The translations under genes were made by a program, and so were the position numbers. A DNA stretch of 64,000 bases, taken from Lutispora sp003527145 (GTDB lineage: Bacteria > Bacillota > Clostridia > Lutisporales > Lutisporaceae). Where the stretch lies: contig JASBZB010000006.1 in NCBI GenBank assembly GCA_029983695.1, positions 62,001-126,000 of the forward strand, in the 5' to 3' direction. Of this stretch, positions 25,663 through 34,264 are shown piece by piece (position 1 is the first letter of the stretch; each line of letters starts with the position of its first letter). The notes under the pieces are model-generated. The model searched no databases. It saw nothing but the letters and a program-made list of their open reading frames with translations, and was not told the origin of the DNA.

Positions 25663-27189
25663 ATGGGACATTTGCGCATAGACGGAGAGCACCTGACCAT
25701 AAAGGATGTGGTGGATGTTGCAAGAAGTGGTCTTCTTGTAGAACTATCTCAGGAGGCAGTATCCAAGATTAAAAAATCCAGGGAGTATGTAGACGGCCTG
25801 GTGGAGAAAGAAGCAGTGGTTTATGGAATCACAACAGGCTTCGGAAAATTCAGCGATACCTATATATCCAAGGAGGATACGAAAGCTCTTCAAAGGAATT
25901 TGATAGTAAGCCATGCCTGCTCTATGGGAAATCCTCTTCCCGAGGAAACCGTAAGGGGAGTTATGCTGCTGCGCGCCAATGCATTGGCAAAGGGATTTTC
26001 GGGAATAAGGCTGGAAACAGTGAACACATTGCTGGAGATGCTGAATAAAGGTGTCCACCCCATAATACCTGAGAAGGGTTCTTTGGGAGCCAGCGGAGAT
26101 CTTGCGCCTCTTGCCAATATGGTCCTTGTCATGCTTGGCGAAGGGGAAGCTATATATAAGGGAGAGAGAATGTCCGGCAGAGAAGCCATGTTAAAAGCAG
26201 ATATAAACACGGTGGAGCTCACCTCAAAGGAAGGCCTGGCATTGATAAACGGAACACCGGTAATGGCTGCCATAGGGGCATTGACTGTATACGATTCATT
26301 GAATATAATAAAGACTGCAGATATAATAGCATCTATGACTCTGGAAGCGCTGAAAGGAATAACAGATGCCTTTGACGAAAGGGTGCACAAGGCCAGGGGA
26401 CAAAGAGGGCAGATGATAACAGCCCAGAATGTATTGAAGATCATAGAAGGAAGCAATCTCACTTCACATCAGGGGGAGCTGCGGGTTCAAGATGCTTATA
26501 CGCTGAGATGCATCCCTCAGATACATGGCGCAAGCAGAGATGCAATATATTACGCTAAAGATATTATAGCAATAGAGCTGAATGCGGCGACAGACAATCC
26601 GCTCATATTCTCTGAAGACGACATGGTTATTTCCGGGGGTAATTTCCACGGACAACCTTTGGCTCTTGCAATGGACTTTTTGGGTATAGCAGTGTCGGAA
26701 CTGGCCAATGTATCCGAGAGAAGGATAGAGCGTCTTGTCAACCCTCAGCTCAATGATCTACCGGCATTTTTGACTAAAAGAGGGGGCTTGAATTCGGGCT
26801 TTATGATAACCCAATATTCAGCCGCTTCAATGGTATCGGAAAACAAGGTGCTGGCTCATCCTGCCAGCGTGGATTCCATACCTTCCTCCGCCAATCAGGA
26901 GGATCATGTGAGCATGGGCACCACAGCGGCCAGAAAGGCAAGGCTCATTCTGGACAATGTGGAAAAGGTGCTGGCTATAGAGGCTTTTGCCGCATCACAG
27001 GCTATCAGCTTCAGAGAAGGGGCAGTTCTCGGGAAGGGAACAAGAAAGGCCTACGAAGAGATCAGAAAGCATGTCCCACCGGTAGAAAATGATAGAATAA
27101 TGTATGTGGATATGGATAAATTAGATAAGATGGTGAAATCGGGAGTTTTTGTCAAGGCAGTTGAGGAAGCTCTGGGAGAATTGGCATAA
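25663..27189 (+). CDS. hutH: Histidine ammonia-lyase
   Basis: A 508-residue lyase that converts histidine to urocanate and ammonia, the first step of histidine breakdown. The Ala-Ser-Gly that forms the MIO cofactor is in GSLGASGDLAPLANM near residue 145. Other family marks are YGITTGFGKF near 50 and QYSAASMVSENK near 385. Length is full. No hutU, hutI or other hut gene is adjacent, so the pathway must be completed elsewhere. AGGAGAAG precedes the ATG; the gene starts 17 bases after the radical SAM gene. Confidence 0.96.
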   Translation: MGHLRIDGEHLTIKDVVDVARSGLLVELSQEAVSKIKKSREYVDGLVEKEAVVYGITTGFGKFSDTYISKEDTKALQRNLIVSHACSMGNPLPEETVRGVMLLRANALAKGFSGIRLETVNTLLEMLNKGVHPIIPEKGSLGASGDLAPLANMVLVMLGEGEAIYKGERMSGREAMLKADINTVELTSKEGLALINGTPVMAAIGALTVYDSLNIIKTADIIASMTLEALKGITDAFDERVHKARGQRGQMITAQNVLKIIEGSNLTSHQGELRVQDAYTLRCIPQIHGASRDAIYYAKDIIAIELNAATDNPLIFSEDDMVISGGNFHGQPLALAMDFLGIAVSELANVSERRIERLVNPQLNDLPAFLTKRGGLNSGFMITQYSAASMVSENKVLAHPASVDSIPSSANQEDHVSMGTTAARKARLILDNVEKVLAIEAFAASQAISFREGAVLGKGTRKAYEEIRKHVPPVENDRIMYVDMDKLDKMVKSGVFVKAVEEALGELA

Positions 27190-27220
27190 TTGAAATAATG
27201 AGCATAGATAGGATGGTTTG

Positions 27221-27466
27221 ATGATTACAAAAGAGGATATAGACAGGATAAATTTTCTTGCAAAGAAATCAAAGGATGCCGGACTGACCGAGGAAGAGAA
27301 GGCCGAGCAGCAAAGGCTGAGAAGAAAATATATAGACTGGGTAAAGTCCCAGGTCAAGGCTCAACTGGATACCATAGAAATTACGGACTCGCAGCCGGAT
27401 TGCGGCTGCGAAGGACATGAGCACAAGCATAAACATGGTCATGGATGCAATTGCCATAAAAATTAA
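27221..27466 (+). CDS. DUF896 (YnzC-like) protein with His/Cys-rich tail
   Basis: An 81-residue protein. Residues 1-55 are the DUF896 three-helix unit (IDRINFLAKKSKDAGLTEEE, then QQRLRRKYIDWVKSQVK). YnzC-type proteins are normally ~75 residues with a plain end, but here residues ~61-81 carry four Cys and six His in CGCEGHEHKHKHGHGCNCH, a plausible metal-binding tail. The frame is open from TTG 27218, one codon earlier. Function of DUF896 is unknown; SOS-operon links exist in Bacillus. Confidence 0.85.
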   Translation: MITKEDIDRINFLAKKSKDAGLTEEEKAEQQRLRRKYIDWVKSQVKAQLDTIEITDSQPDCGCEGHEHKHKHGHGCNCHKN

Positions 27467-27493
27467 AATAAGATAGTATTGGAGGAGAGATTA

Positions 27494-27943
27494 TTGGCTG
27501 AGATTCAATTTGTAGTATTTAAACTGGGCAAAGAAGAGTATGGCGTAGACATTATGCAGGTTAAAGAAATCGTAACCTATAAGGATCCTGTAAAGGTACC
27601 TAACACTCCTAACTTCATTGAAGGAATAATAAATCTGAGAAGTGAAATCATACCCATAGTCAATTTGAAAAAAAGATTCAATATCCCAGGGGAAGCCTTG
27701 AATGAAGATACCAGGATAATTGTCATGAACATTGAGTCCAAGCAGGTAGGGTTTATTGTGGATGACGCATCCGAAGTGACTACAATAAATGAAGAAAACA
27801 TAGAAACGGCTCCTGATATTATTGCCGGTATAGAAAGGAAATACATAACAGGAATAGGAAAGATAAAGGACAGGATTCTCATTCTTCTTGATTTAGACAA
27901 GCTGTTCAGTGCTAAAGAAAAGGAATCCCTGGAAGCAGTATAG
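27494..27943 (+). CDS. cheW: CheW-like chemotaxis coupling protein
   Basis: A 149-residue CheW domain protein. It reads VVFKLGKEEYGVDIMQVKEI, then PNTPNFIEGIINLRSEIIPI and a last part VDDASEVTTI ... ILILLDLDKLF, all typical. CheW links receptors to the kinase CheA. It stands alone here. The frame is open from TTG 27479, but TTGGAGGAGAG (27479-27489) is its ribosome site and TTG 27494 the likely start. Confidence 0.92.
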   Translation: MAEIQFVVFKLGKEEYGVDIMQVKEIVTYKDPVKVPNTPNFIEGIINLRSEIIPIVNLKKRFNIPGEALNEDTRIIVMNIESKQVGFIVDDASEVTTINEENIETAPDIIAGIERKYITGIGKIKDRILILLDLDKLFSAKEKESLEAV

Positions 27944-27961
27944 ATTATACAAGATGTGCAA

Positions 27962-27994
27962 AGTAATGCGGCTTTTGCCGCATTACTTTATTTG
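27962..27994 (+). terminator. Intrinsic terminator after cheW
   Basis: AGTAATGCGGC (27962-27972) pairs perfectly with GCCGCATTACT (27977-27987), loop TTTT, followed by TTATTTG. Confidence 0.85.
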
Positions 27995-28120
27995 ATAGCG
28001 ATAGAAAAAGTAATATATCCGATTATGTAGACAAAAAGTTATGAAAATAGGCCAAGAAGCGGCAAAATTCATAGATGCGGCATAGTATAATTATCTCATC
28101 AAATCTAAAGAGGTGGGATG

Positions 28121-28582
28121 ATGAGAAGAAGCATACTATATTCGGCGGTCTCAATATCATTGATATTGATATTGTTTATCAGCTTTGCCGCATCCGGTGA
28201 TTCTACAGATTTTGAATCTCTATGCGAAGAGCTGCTTATGAGAAGGTCTCAAGCCTGGAATAAAATTCTGGAAGAGGATTATGATTATGATGCTTTTCAT
28301 TGCGATATGAATTCCGTTGCTTCAGGAAAGCTGCTGGAAGAAGACCTGGAGACTTTTGCTTACCTCAAGGAATATCCTACTGATATGGAGCCGGTGATCT
28401 CCCTTGACTTTCAGAATGCGAAGATAGAAAAATATGGAAGCAATGTCCTCCTTGAAGGAGAGATAATATGGGATCTGGAAGGGCAGGAAGGAATTGAGGT
28501 CATAGAAGGATGCTACAGGGTCGAGATGCAAAAACAAAATGGCAGCTGGTATCTTTCATATTTTCAATCTATTGAATACTGA
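28121..28582 (+). CDS. Exported protein of unknown function
   Basis: A 153-residue protein with a signal peptide or N-terminal anchor (ILYSAVSISLILILFISFAA). The mature part is acidic, with two Cys, and ends in a beta-rich NTF2-like segment (VEMQKQNGSWYLSYFQSIEY) that resembles small secreted DUF-type domains. Two ATGs follow AGGTGGG; the second is better spaced. It is flanked by two terminators and so is probably transcribed alone. Confidence 0.7.
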   Translation: MRRSILYSAVSISLILILFISFAASGDSTDFESLCEELLMRRSQAWNKILEEDYDYDAFHCDMNSVASGKLLEEDLETFAYLKEYPTDMEPVISLDFQNAKIEKYGSNVLLEGEIIWDLEGQEGIEVIEGCYRVEMQKQNGSWYLSYFQSIEY

Positions 28583-28597
28583 ATGAAGTCTCGTTCA

Positions 28598-28625
28598 AAA
28601 AGCGGCGTGGGGCCGCTTTTTTAGT
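28598..28625 (+). terminator. Intrinsic terminator after the exported protein gene
   Basis: AAAAGCGGC (28598-28606) pairs with GCCGCTTTT (28612-28620), 5-base loop, then T-run. Confidence 0.85.
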
Positions 28626-28765
28626 TCTTAAGACTCATATGGTGAGCATTAATTCCTGTTAAAGCGACATATAGCAACAATGCACTTACAAGTTAGGAGA
28701 AATAATAGTATAATATACAATGATATGATAGATTTTGTCATCTGAGGAAAGTCTCAGAAAAGGGG

Positions 28766-29929
28766 ATGTTAATTATTGATAAGCTGACTAAAATTATACA
28801 AAATACTCTCGAGGCAATAGAAAAAAGCCAGAATCAGATATATGAGATAGCCGAAGAGTCAAGAAATCAATATAAGATGATCGAAAATGAGCTTAACCAG
28901 GTAAAAATAAAGACTGAAGAAATAATATTACAGGTAGATAAGCTGACTAAACTGGAAAAGGATATCAGATACAGGCTCATGATTGTTAATAAAAACTTCA
29001 AAGATTTTGATGAAGAAGATATAAAGGAAGTCTATGAAAAGGCAAAGGATCTGCAGCTCCAGCTGATGGTGAAAAAAAATGATGAGCAAATCCTGGTAAA
29101 CCGCCGGACAGAACTGGAATTAAGGCTCAGGTCAGCAAGAGAAACTCTGAAGAAGGCAGAAAAGCTGATATCTCAAATCGGGGTCGTATTAGGATATTTA
29201 AGCGGAGACTTAAAAAATATTCATGTACAGCTTGAAGATTTCAAGGAAAAGCAATATCTTGGAATAAAGGTAATTCAGGCCCAGGAAGAGGAAAGATACA
29301 GATTGTCCAGAGAGATACATGACGGTCCTGCGCAGATACTTGCCAATTTGGTTCTAAAATCTGAATTGTGTGAGAAGCTTATAGATATTGACAGAAATAA
29401 AGCCAAGGAAGAATTGCGTGGACTTAGGACGGTTATGCGCTCCAGCCTTAAAGATGTGAGAAAGATAATCTATGATTTAAGACCCATGTCTTTGGATGAC
29501 CTTGGTTTGATACCTACCGTAGAGAGGCTTGTGACTCAGCATAATGAGGAATCTGAAATATTTGCTGAATTCAAGTTTTTCGGAGACCGGGTAAAGCTGC
29601 TTCCTGTGATTGAGCTTGCAGCTTTCAGGATTGTTCAGGAAGCATTGAACAATATTAAAAAACATTCAAAAGCCACAAGGGCATCGGTTAAGATCGAGCT
29701 GACAAAGAAGAACATAAATATTGTGATCAGTGACAATGGAGTAGGTTTTAGCAGAGATTCTATAAAGAGGGCCGACGAGAATAGCGGGTATGGTTTGATG
29801 AGCATGGAGGAGCGGGTTTTGCTTCTCAATGGCAAATTTGAGCTTAATGCTTCACCGGGGAACGGCACAAAAATATTAATTACTATACCTATTGATGTTT
29901 ATGGGGAGGTACAATATGAAAAAGATTAG
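28766..29929 (+). CDS. degS: DegS-type cytoplasmic sensor histidine kinase
   Basis: A 387-residue kinase without membrane helices. Residues 1-165 form a long coiled coil (DegS domain); the phosphoacceptor His is in SREIHDGPAQILANL near residue 190 (HisKA_3), and the ATPase domain follows with NNIKKHSKATRASV (N box), ISDNGVGF and GYGLMSMEERV. In Bacillus DegS phosphorylates DegU to control secreted enzymes, motility and biofilm. It overlaps degU by 14 bases. TATAAT at 28709-28714 is a possible -10 box. The start lacks good spacing to AAAAGGGG and is uncertain by a few codons. Confidence 0.92.
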   Translation: MLIIDKLTKIIQNTLEAIEKSQNQIYEIAEESRNQYKMIENELNQVKIKTEEIILQVDKLTKLEKDIRYRLMIVNKNFKDFDEEDIKEVYEKAKDLQLQLMVKKNDEQILVNRRTELELRLRSARETLKKAEKLISQIGVVLGYLSGDLKNIHVQLEDFKEKQYLGIKVIQAQEEERYRLSREIHDGPAQILANLVLKSELCEKLIDIDRNKAKEELRGLRTVMRSSLKDVRKIIYDLRPMSLDDLGLIPTVERLVTQHNEESEIFAEFKFFGDRVKLLPVIELAAFRIVQEALNNIKKHSKATRASVKIELTKKNINIVISDNGVGFSRDSIKRADENSGYGLMSMEERVLLLNGKFELNASPGNGTKILITIPIDVYGEVQYEKD

Positions 29930-30559
29930 AATACTGATAGCTGATGATCATTCTCTGGTTAGAGAAGGTCTGAAACAAATTCTGGAGCTGGAGGAGGACT
30001 TTGAGGTCATAGGACAAGCTTCAAACGGTCTGGAGACTCTGGAAAGGATTAAGGAGCTTAATCCTGATGTTCTGCTCCTCGATATCAATATGCCTGTAAT
30101 GGGAGGAATACCTACATTAAAAAAATTAAAGAGGAAAATATTGATATCAAAACCGTTGTGTTAACCATACATGAAGGAAGAGAATATCTGCTGGAAACTT
30201 TAGAATTGGGTGCATTGGGATATGTGCTTAAAGACTCGGATTCCGTATCCCTGACAAAAGCTATCAAAGATGCTTATGCAGGAGAATCATACATACAGCC
30301 CAAGCTTGCTGCAGAACTGGTCCGTGAATTCAACAGCACAAAAACCTACAGAAGCAGCACCGAAAATGAACTAACGCGAAGGGAATATGAGGTCTTATCC
30401 CTTATAGCCGATGGTATGAACAACAAGGATATAGCAGACAAGCTGTTTATCAGCGAAAAAACCGTAAAAAACCATGTATCAAGCATATTTAGAAAAATAA
30501 ATGTTAATGACAGGACTAAAGCTGCCATATACGCATATAAAAACAATATAAAGTGGTAA
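29916..30559 (+). CDS. degU: DegU-type response regulator, interrupted by a -1 frameshift
   Basis: The receiver domain (RILIADDHSLVREG, acceptor Asp in DVLLLDINMPVMGG) is read from ATG 29916 with GGGGAGG upstream. In that frame it stops at 30164, but the rest of the receiver (TIHEGREYLL, LGYVLKDSD) and the LuxR/GerE HTH (LTRREYEVLSLIADG, NKDIADKLFISEKTVKNHV) continue at once in the -1 frame to 30559. The switch point is TTAAAAAAATT at 30117-30127, where A AAA AAA is in the correct phase for -1 slippage; one more A would restore the frame. It can be a real mutation, a sequencing error in a homopolymer, or programmed slippage. Confidence 0.85.
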
Positions 30560-30688
30560 AAGGCAGGCCCTGTAATAATATTGTAATAATTGACTTATGA
30601 AAAAGATATTGCTAAGGAATAAATTTCATGTTATAGTATAAACATGTTAAATATAATTTTAATGGATTATTTGAAAGGAGGCAAAAAC

Positions 30689-30760
30689 ATGATTAGAACA
30701 GAACGATTTTTAACAAATGCGGAATACAACTTCATATTTTTGCCTGCGAAGAAATTATAA
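30689..30760 (+). CDS. Possible 23-residue peptide with strong ribosome site
   Basis: GAAAGGAGG stands 6 bases before an ATG; the frame codes MIRTERFLTNAEYNFIFL and five more residues. Its 3' end overlaps one arm of an inverted repeat (GCCTGCGA 30742-30749 with TCGCAGGC 30800-30807). The rest of the 30560-30932 gap has no convincing gene and ends in a terminator. It may be a leader peptide or a relic; weak support. Confidence 0.3.
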   Translation: MIRTERFLTNAEYNFIFLPAKKL

Positions 30761-30877
30761 CCGCTATAGATGTCTTTATAGTATTATTATGGATTTAAGT
30801 CGCAGGCTGTATGGTCTGTGACTTTAATTATTTATCCGGCGGTTTGATTGCTGCTTATTATTGTATTGATTGCATTT

Positions 30878-30908
30878 AAGGTCATGGAACTCCATGATCT
30901 TTTTTTGT
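30878..30908 (+). terminator. Intrinsic terminator in the degU downstream region
   Basis: GGTCATGG (30880-30887) pairs with CCATGATC (30892-30899), one G-U pair, loop of four, followed by seven T. With the inverted repeat before it, it could act as an attenuator for the small genes that follow. Confidence 0.8.
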
Positions 30909-30932
30909 GCTCAAAAAATGAGAGGGGATGAC

Positions 30933-31028
30933 ATGGATGATTATTATCACATGCAATGGGAGAAGAAGCAAATTTTAAAATCAAAAAAATTTATGGAAAA
31001 TTGTTTATTAAGAAAAGGGGTTTTATGA
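30933..31028 (+). CDS. 31-residue small ORF, overlapping the next gene by ATGA
   Basis: GAGGGGATG lies before ATG 30933, giving a basic 31-residue peptide (MDDYYHMQWEKKQILKSKKF at the start). Its TGA (31026-31028) overlaps the ATG at 31025 of the next small gene, an arrangement typical of translational coupling. No family recognised. Confidence 0.4.
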   Translation: MDDYYHMQWEKKQILKSKKFMENCLLRKGVL

Positions 31029-31219
31029 TGAGTTTAATCAATGAGTTATATATAAGCCATTCTCAGTTTAAAGACGAAAAGGCAATAAAGGATTCGCCGC
31101 TTTCAATAGAGAAGGATAATTGGATGGCAATATATGAGAGTATTGAGAAGATCCTTGATGGGAAACCTTCAAGCAATATGGATTTAGACATACATCTTAT
31201 GATGAACAGGCTTATATGA
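31025..31219 (+). CDS. Small hypothetical protein
   Basis: A 64-residue helical protein (SLINELYISHSQFKDEKAIK, then DNWMAIYESIEKILDGKPSS). AGAAAAGGGG at 31011-31020 sets the start at 31025 or 31028. It is followed by a good terminator and so forms a short unit with the 31-codon ORF. Function unknown. Confidence 0.6.
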   Translation: MMSLINELYISHSQFKDEKAIKDSPLSIEKDNWMAIYESIEKILDGKPSSNMDLDIHLMMNRLI

Positions 31220-31227
31220 TCACAAAA

Positions 31228-31261
31228 TACAGCGGTAGCGACGACTACCGCTGTATTTTAT
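31228..31261 (+). terminator. Intrinsic terminator after the small gene pair
   Basis: TACAGCGGTAG (31228-31238) pairs perfectly with CTACCGCTGTA (31245-31255), 6-base loop, followed by TTTTATTT. Confidence 0.9.
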
Positions 31262-31352
31262 TTAAATTTAGATAATAATACATATGGCACTATGTTATTT
31301 ATTTTCATTATGGTAAACTAAAATTAGAATTTGCAAAATGGGGGTGCGTTAC

Positions 31353-32516
31353 ATGAATAAGCAAAGACTCTCGGCACTTCTGGATAAGAATGAATCAACC
31401 AAGCTGGATTTTAAAGAAATGCTGTCAATTAAAACCGAATGGGAAAAAAAAGAGCTGGCTAAGGATGTATCCGCCATTGCAAATTCAAAGGGCGGAAGAG
31501 GATATATCATATTTGGCATAGAGGATAAAACTAAGAGGGTGGTCGGCATAGAAGAGATGCCCCATCTGGAAGAGCAGATTCAGCAAATAATCAGCCAAAG
31601 ATGCGATCCTCCTATCATGATAAGATTTGATATGGTGAGCTATGATGAAAAAGCAATAGGAGTTCTTACTATATACAAAAGCAGCCAAAAACCTCATCAG
31701 ATACTCCAGAATGGCTCTTTTTATCTCAGAAGAGGATCGACTACAGACATAGCTCGAAGAGAAGAAATTGCAGGCATGCTCCAGGATTCAGGGCTTTTGC
31801 AGTACGAGACAACAGCTTTGAATAATGTACATGTAGATCAGCTTGATTCAAACATTTTGATGGAGTATCTTGCTAATTCCGGCTTAAAAATAGAGTATGA
31901 AAAGATTGACAACATATATCCTTTATTAGAGGGATTAGGTATACTTTGCAGGGAGGAGGATCTGGATAAATTTCATCCCACTATAGGAGGGATGCTTGTA
32001 TTCGGCTATAAACCCCAGCAATTTCTTCCTCATGCAGGAATAAAGGTAATAGATGGAAAGACAAGGACGGCACGATACTTTGAAGGGGATATAACTTCTA
32101 TGCTGAACCATGTGGAGGAATACCTTGAAAATCTAATAAAAAAGCCGGATTATCCTATGGCAGCCCTATTTGAGGCAGTTGCCAATGCGGTGGTTCATAG
32201 AGATTACTTCAGCTATGGAAGAGAGATTATAATATATATTGCAAGCGGTCATATTGAAGTCAGCAATCCGGGGGCATTATGCCATCTGGATGGGGTCCAG
32301 TCACTGTTGAATGAAAATAACCCCTATAGACGGAACAATTGGCTTTATCATAGACTGCTGGTTCTGGACGAGAAAAAAAGATTTTTAAAGACAGGTTCAG
32401 GTCTAAAAAGGATAAAGAATTCCTTTTCAGATCATGGAAGGGTAAAATTTATAAACAACGAAAAAAGAAATTTATTTAAAATCATATTACCGGGAGGATT
32501 CAAAACTTTGTATTAA
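31353..32516 (+). CDS. AlbA_2/Schlafen-type domain protein with C-terminal HATPase-like domain
   Basis: A 387-residue protein. The N-terminal AlbA_2 (formerly AAA_4) domain shows LDFKEMLSIKTEWEKKELAK then NSKGGRGYIIFGI, and FYLRRGSTTDIARREE. The C-terminal ~130 residues resemble the HATPase_c_4 domain (FEAVANAVVHRDYFSYG, HIEVSNPG). Such proteins are called transcriptional regulators or ATP-binding proteins; Schlafen-like relatives cut RNA. The frame is open from 31338, but the G-run at 31340-31343 fits ATG 31353. It lies 29 bases before the TPR-HTH gene. Confidence 0.85.
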   Translation: MNKQRLSALLDKNESTKLDFKEMLSIKTEWEKKELAKDVSAIANSKGGRGYIIFGIEDKTKRVVGIEEMPHLEEQIQQIISQRCDPPIMIRFDMVSYDEKAIGVLTIYKSSQKPHQILQNGSFYLRRGSTTDIARREEIAGMLQDSGLLQYETTALNNVHVDQLDSNILMEYLANSGLKIEYEKIDNIYPLLEGLGILCREEDLDKFHPTIGGMLVFGYKPQQFLPHAGIKVIDGKTRTARYFEGDITSMLNHVEEYLENLIKKPDYPMAALFEAVANAVVHRDYFSYGREIIIYIASGHIEVSNPGALCHLDGVQSLLNENNPYRRNNWLYHRLLVLDEKKRFLKTGSGLKRIKNSFSDHGRVKFINNEKRNLFKIILPGGFKTLY

Positions 32517-32545
32517 AATCCCGAAAGGCGTTTGGGTGGTGTATT

Positions 32546-34249
32546 ATGAGAGAAAAAAAAGTCGTACCTTTTGAAAGGGAAGCGGATTTTTACTTTGACT
32601 TAAGCTTTAAGTATTTGCAGAACGGCAGATTGAAAACCGCTTTAAGATATATTGAAAAAGCAGTAAATATAAAACCTGACGACAGCTACATGCAGTTCAA
32701 CTATGCCGGCCTTTTGGCTGAACTTGGTCATATAGAACATTCTTCCAGTGTGCTTCTGAACATAGTAAATAACTTGGATCCATGCTATGATGAATGCTAT
32801 TTCGGGTTGGGCTGCAATTTTCTTCAGATCCAAAAGATTAAAAAGGCATTGGGATACTTTGAGAAATACTTAAGCCTTGCTCCTTATGGAGAATTTGCAG
32901 AAGAAGCGGAGCATCTGGTGGAAATGCTTACAATGATCATAGATGCTAATAATAACCTTGACGATGAGGAACTGGAGAAGATATACAAAATAGAAGAGGA
33001 TGCAATAAAGTTCATGGAAAGAAGAGATTACGAAAAGGCTCTGAAGAACCTTGAAGAAGTGGTCTCAAAACTTCCTAACGCAGTCCCTGCGAAGAATAAT
33101 CTATCCTTGACAAATTACTACTTAGGCAAGATAGATATAGCAATAGCCATGGCAAAAGAAGTGCTTGCATATGAGCAAGGCAACGTTCATGCAAACTGCA
33201 ATCTTGCAATATATTATAACAAGCTTGGAATAAGCAGCTTGCTGGAAAGACAGATACGCATCATCAAAAAGCTGTATCCGGAAAATGAGGATTATGCATA
33301 TAAGATCGCTGACACATTGGGCTGCCTTAACAGGTATAAAGAAGCTTATGATGCATACAAAAGGCTCCTCAGGATAAACGGAGAAAACCCGAAATATGTC
33401 CATCTAACTGCAGTAGCCGCATTTAACTGCAGAAAGTTTAAAGAAGCGGCAGCACTATGGGAAAGGCTTCAAGAAACCGATAAAGAGAATTTTCTTGGAG
33501 ATTATTATTTCAATATAGCTGTTGAAACCCAAGAAGGCATTAGGGAATTCAAATACATGCCCTATCTTTATCAGCTCCCTAAAGAGGAAGTAGGAAGAAG
33601 AATAGATATAATATATGAATTCTTATCTTTAAGGGAAGGCGAAGCAAAAGCGCGGTTAGCTGGTGACGAGCATATCAAGGACATCATATATTTTGTCATA
33701 AGCTTTGATAAGATTGTGCTGAGGAAGATGGTCTTCAATAAAATAAGAAAAGAAAATATAATCGAGCTTGAAGAAGTGATCAGAAAATATATTCTTAGGC
33801 CGGATATCGATAAGAACATAAAGATAGAAGCTGCTTTTCTGCTCAACAAGATAGGCGCGAAAGAGCCCTATTATGTGCTTATGGATGGGGAGATAAAGGA
33901 GATAACCATTGAGCCTGATGGGCTGCTTGAAGATGAGTGGAAAAAGGAATGGGAAGAAGTAAAGAATAAAACGCTGAAGATGATGAAAAGCTGCTATAAG
34001 ACACCTTATAAGAAAATAGTGGAAGATATCTGGTATGATTTCATAAAATCATCATATCCGGAAGTCCCCAGTATAGGGAAGATAGAGATATGGGCAGCCG
34101 CTTTGGAATTTGCATATTGTAGATTTACTTGTAAGGAAGTGACTCAGCGGCAGCTGGCTGATAAATATAAGGTATCAAAAAGCTCCATAAGCGAGAAATC
34201 CAGGATCATATTCAGCTATATAGAAAACAAATTCAGGGAAAGAGAATAA
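32546..34249 (+). CDS. TPR-repeat protein with C-terminal helix-turn-helix
   Basis: A 567-residue protein. TPR units are visible from about residue 14 (FDLSFKYLQNGRLKTALRYI) to about 300 (AYDAYKRLLRINGENPKYVH). A helical middle follows, and the last ~50 residues carry an HTH, TQRQLADKYKVSKSSISEK, like that of SEC-C or sigma-like regulators. TPR plus HTH suggests a peptide- or protein-responsive regulator. It probably shares a transcript with the AlbA-type gene. Function unknown. Confidence 0.85.
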   Translation: MREKKVVPFEREADFYFDLSFKYLQNGRLKTALRYIEKAVNIKPDDSYMQFNYAGLLAELGHIEHSSSVLLNIVNNLDPCYDECYFGLGCNFLQIQKIKKALGYFEKYLSLAPYGEFAEEAEHLVEMLTMIIDANNNLDDEELEKIYKIEEDAIKFMERRDYEKALKNLEEVVSKLPNAVPAKNNLSLTNYYLGKIDIAIAMAKEVLAYEQGNVHANCNLAIYYNKLGISSLLERQIRIIKKLYPENEDYAYKIADTLGCLNRYKEAYDAYKRLLRINGENPKYVHLTAVAAFNCRKFKEAAALWERLQETDKENFLGDYYFNIAVETQEGIREFKYMPYLYQLPKEEVGRRIDIIYEFLSLREGEAKARLAGDEHIKDIIYFVISFDKIVLRKMVFNKIRKENIIELEEVIRKYILRPDIDKNIKIEAAFLLNKIGAKEPYYVLMDGEIKEITIEPDGLLEDEWKKEWEEVKNKTLKMMKSCYKTPYKKIVEDIWYDFIKSSYPEVPSIGKIEIWAAALEFAYCRFTCKEVTQRQLADKYKVSKSSISEKSRIIFSYIENKFRERE

Positions 34250-34264
34250 CTATCCTCTTTCCCT
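34235..34264. terminator. Bidirectional terminator between converging genes
   Basis: AGGGAAAGAG (34235-34244) and CTCTTTCCCT (34255-34264) are perfect complements around a 10-base loop that holds both stop codons (TAA ending at 34249; TAG of the minus gene at 34250-34252). T-rich DNA follows on the plus strand and, less strongly, on the minus strand. Confidence 0.85.

Noticed and set aside
25890..26462. Minus-strand open frame (190 codons) opposite hutH
   Set aside because: Same reasons; the hutH frame has full motifs and length.
29892..30164. A free-standing 90-residue receiver-only regulator
   Set aside because: The receiver is cut in the middle of its fold and the missing part continues in the next frame, so this is one interrupted degU gene.
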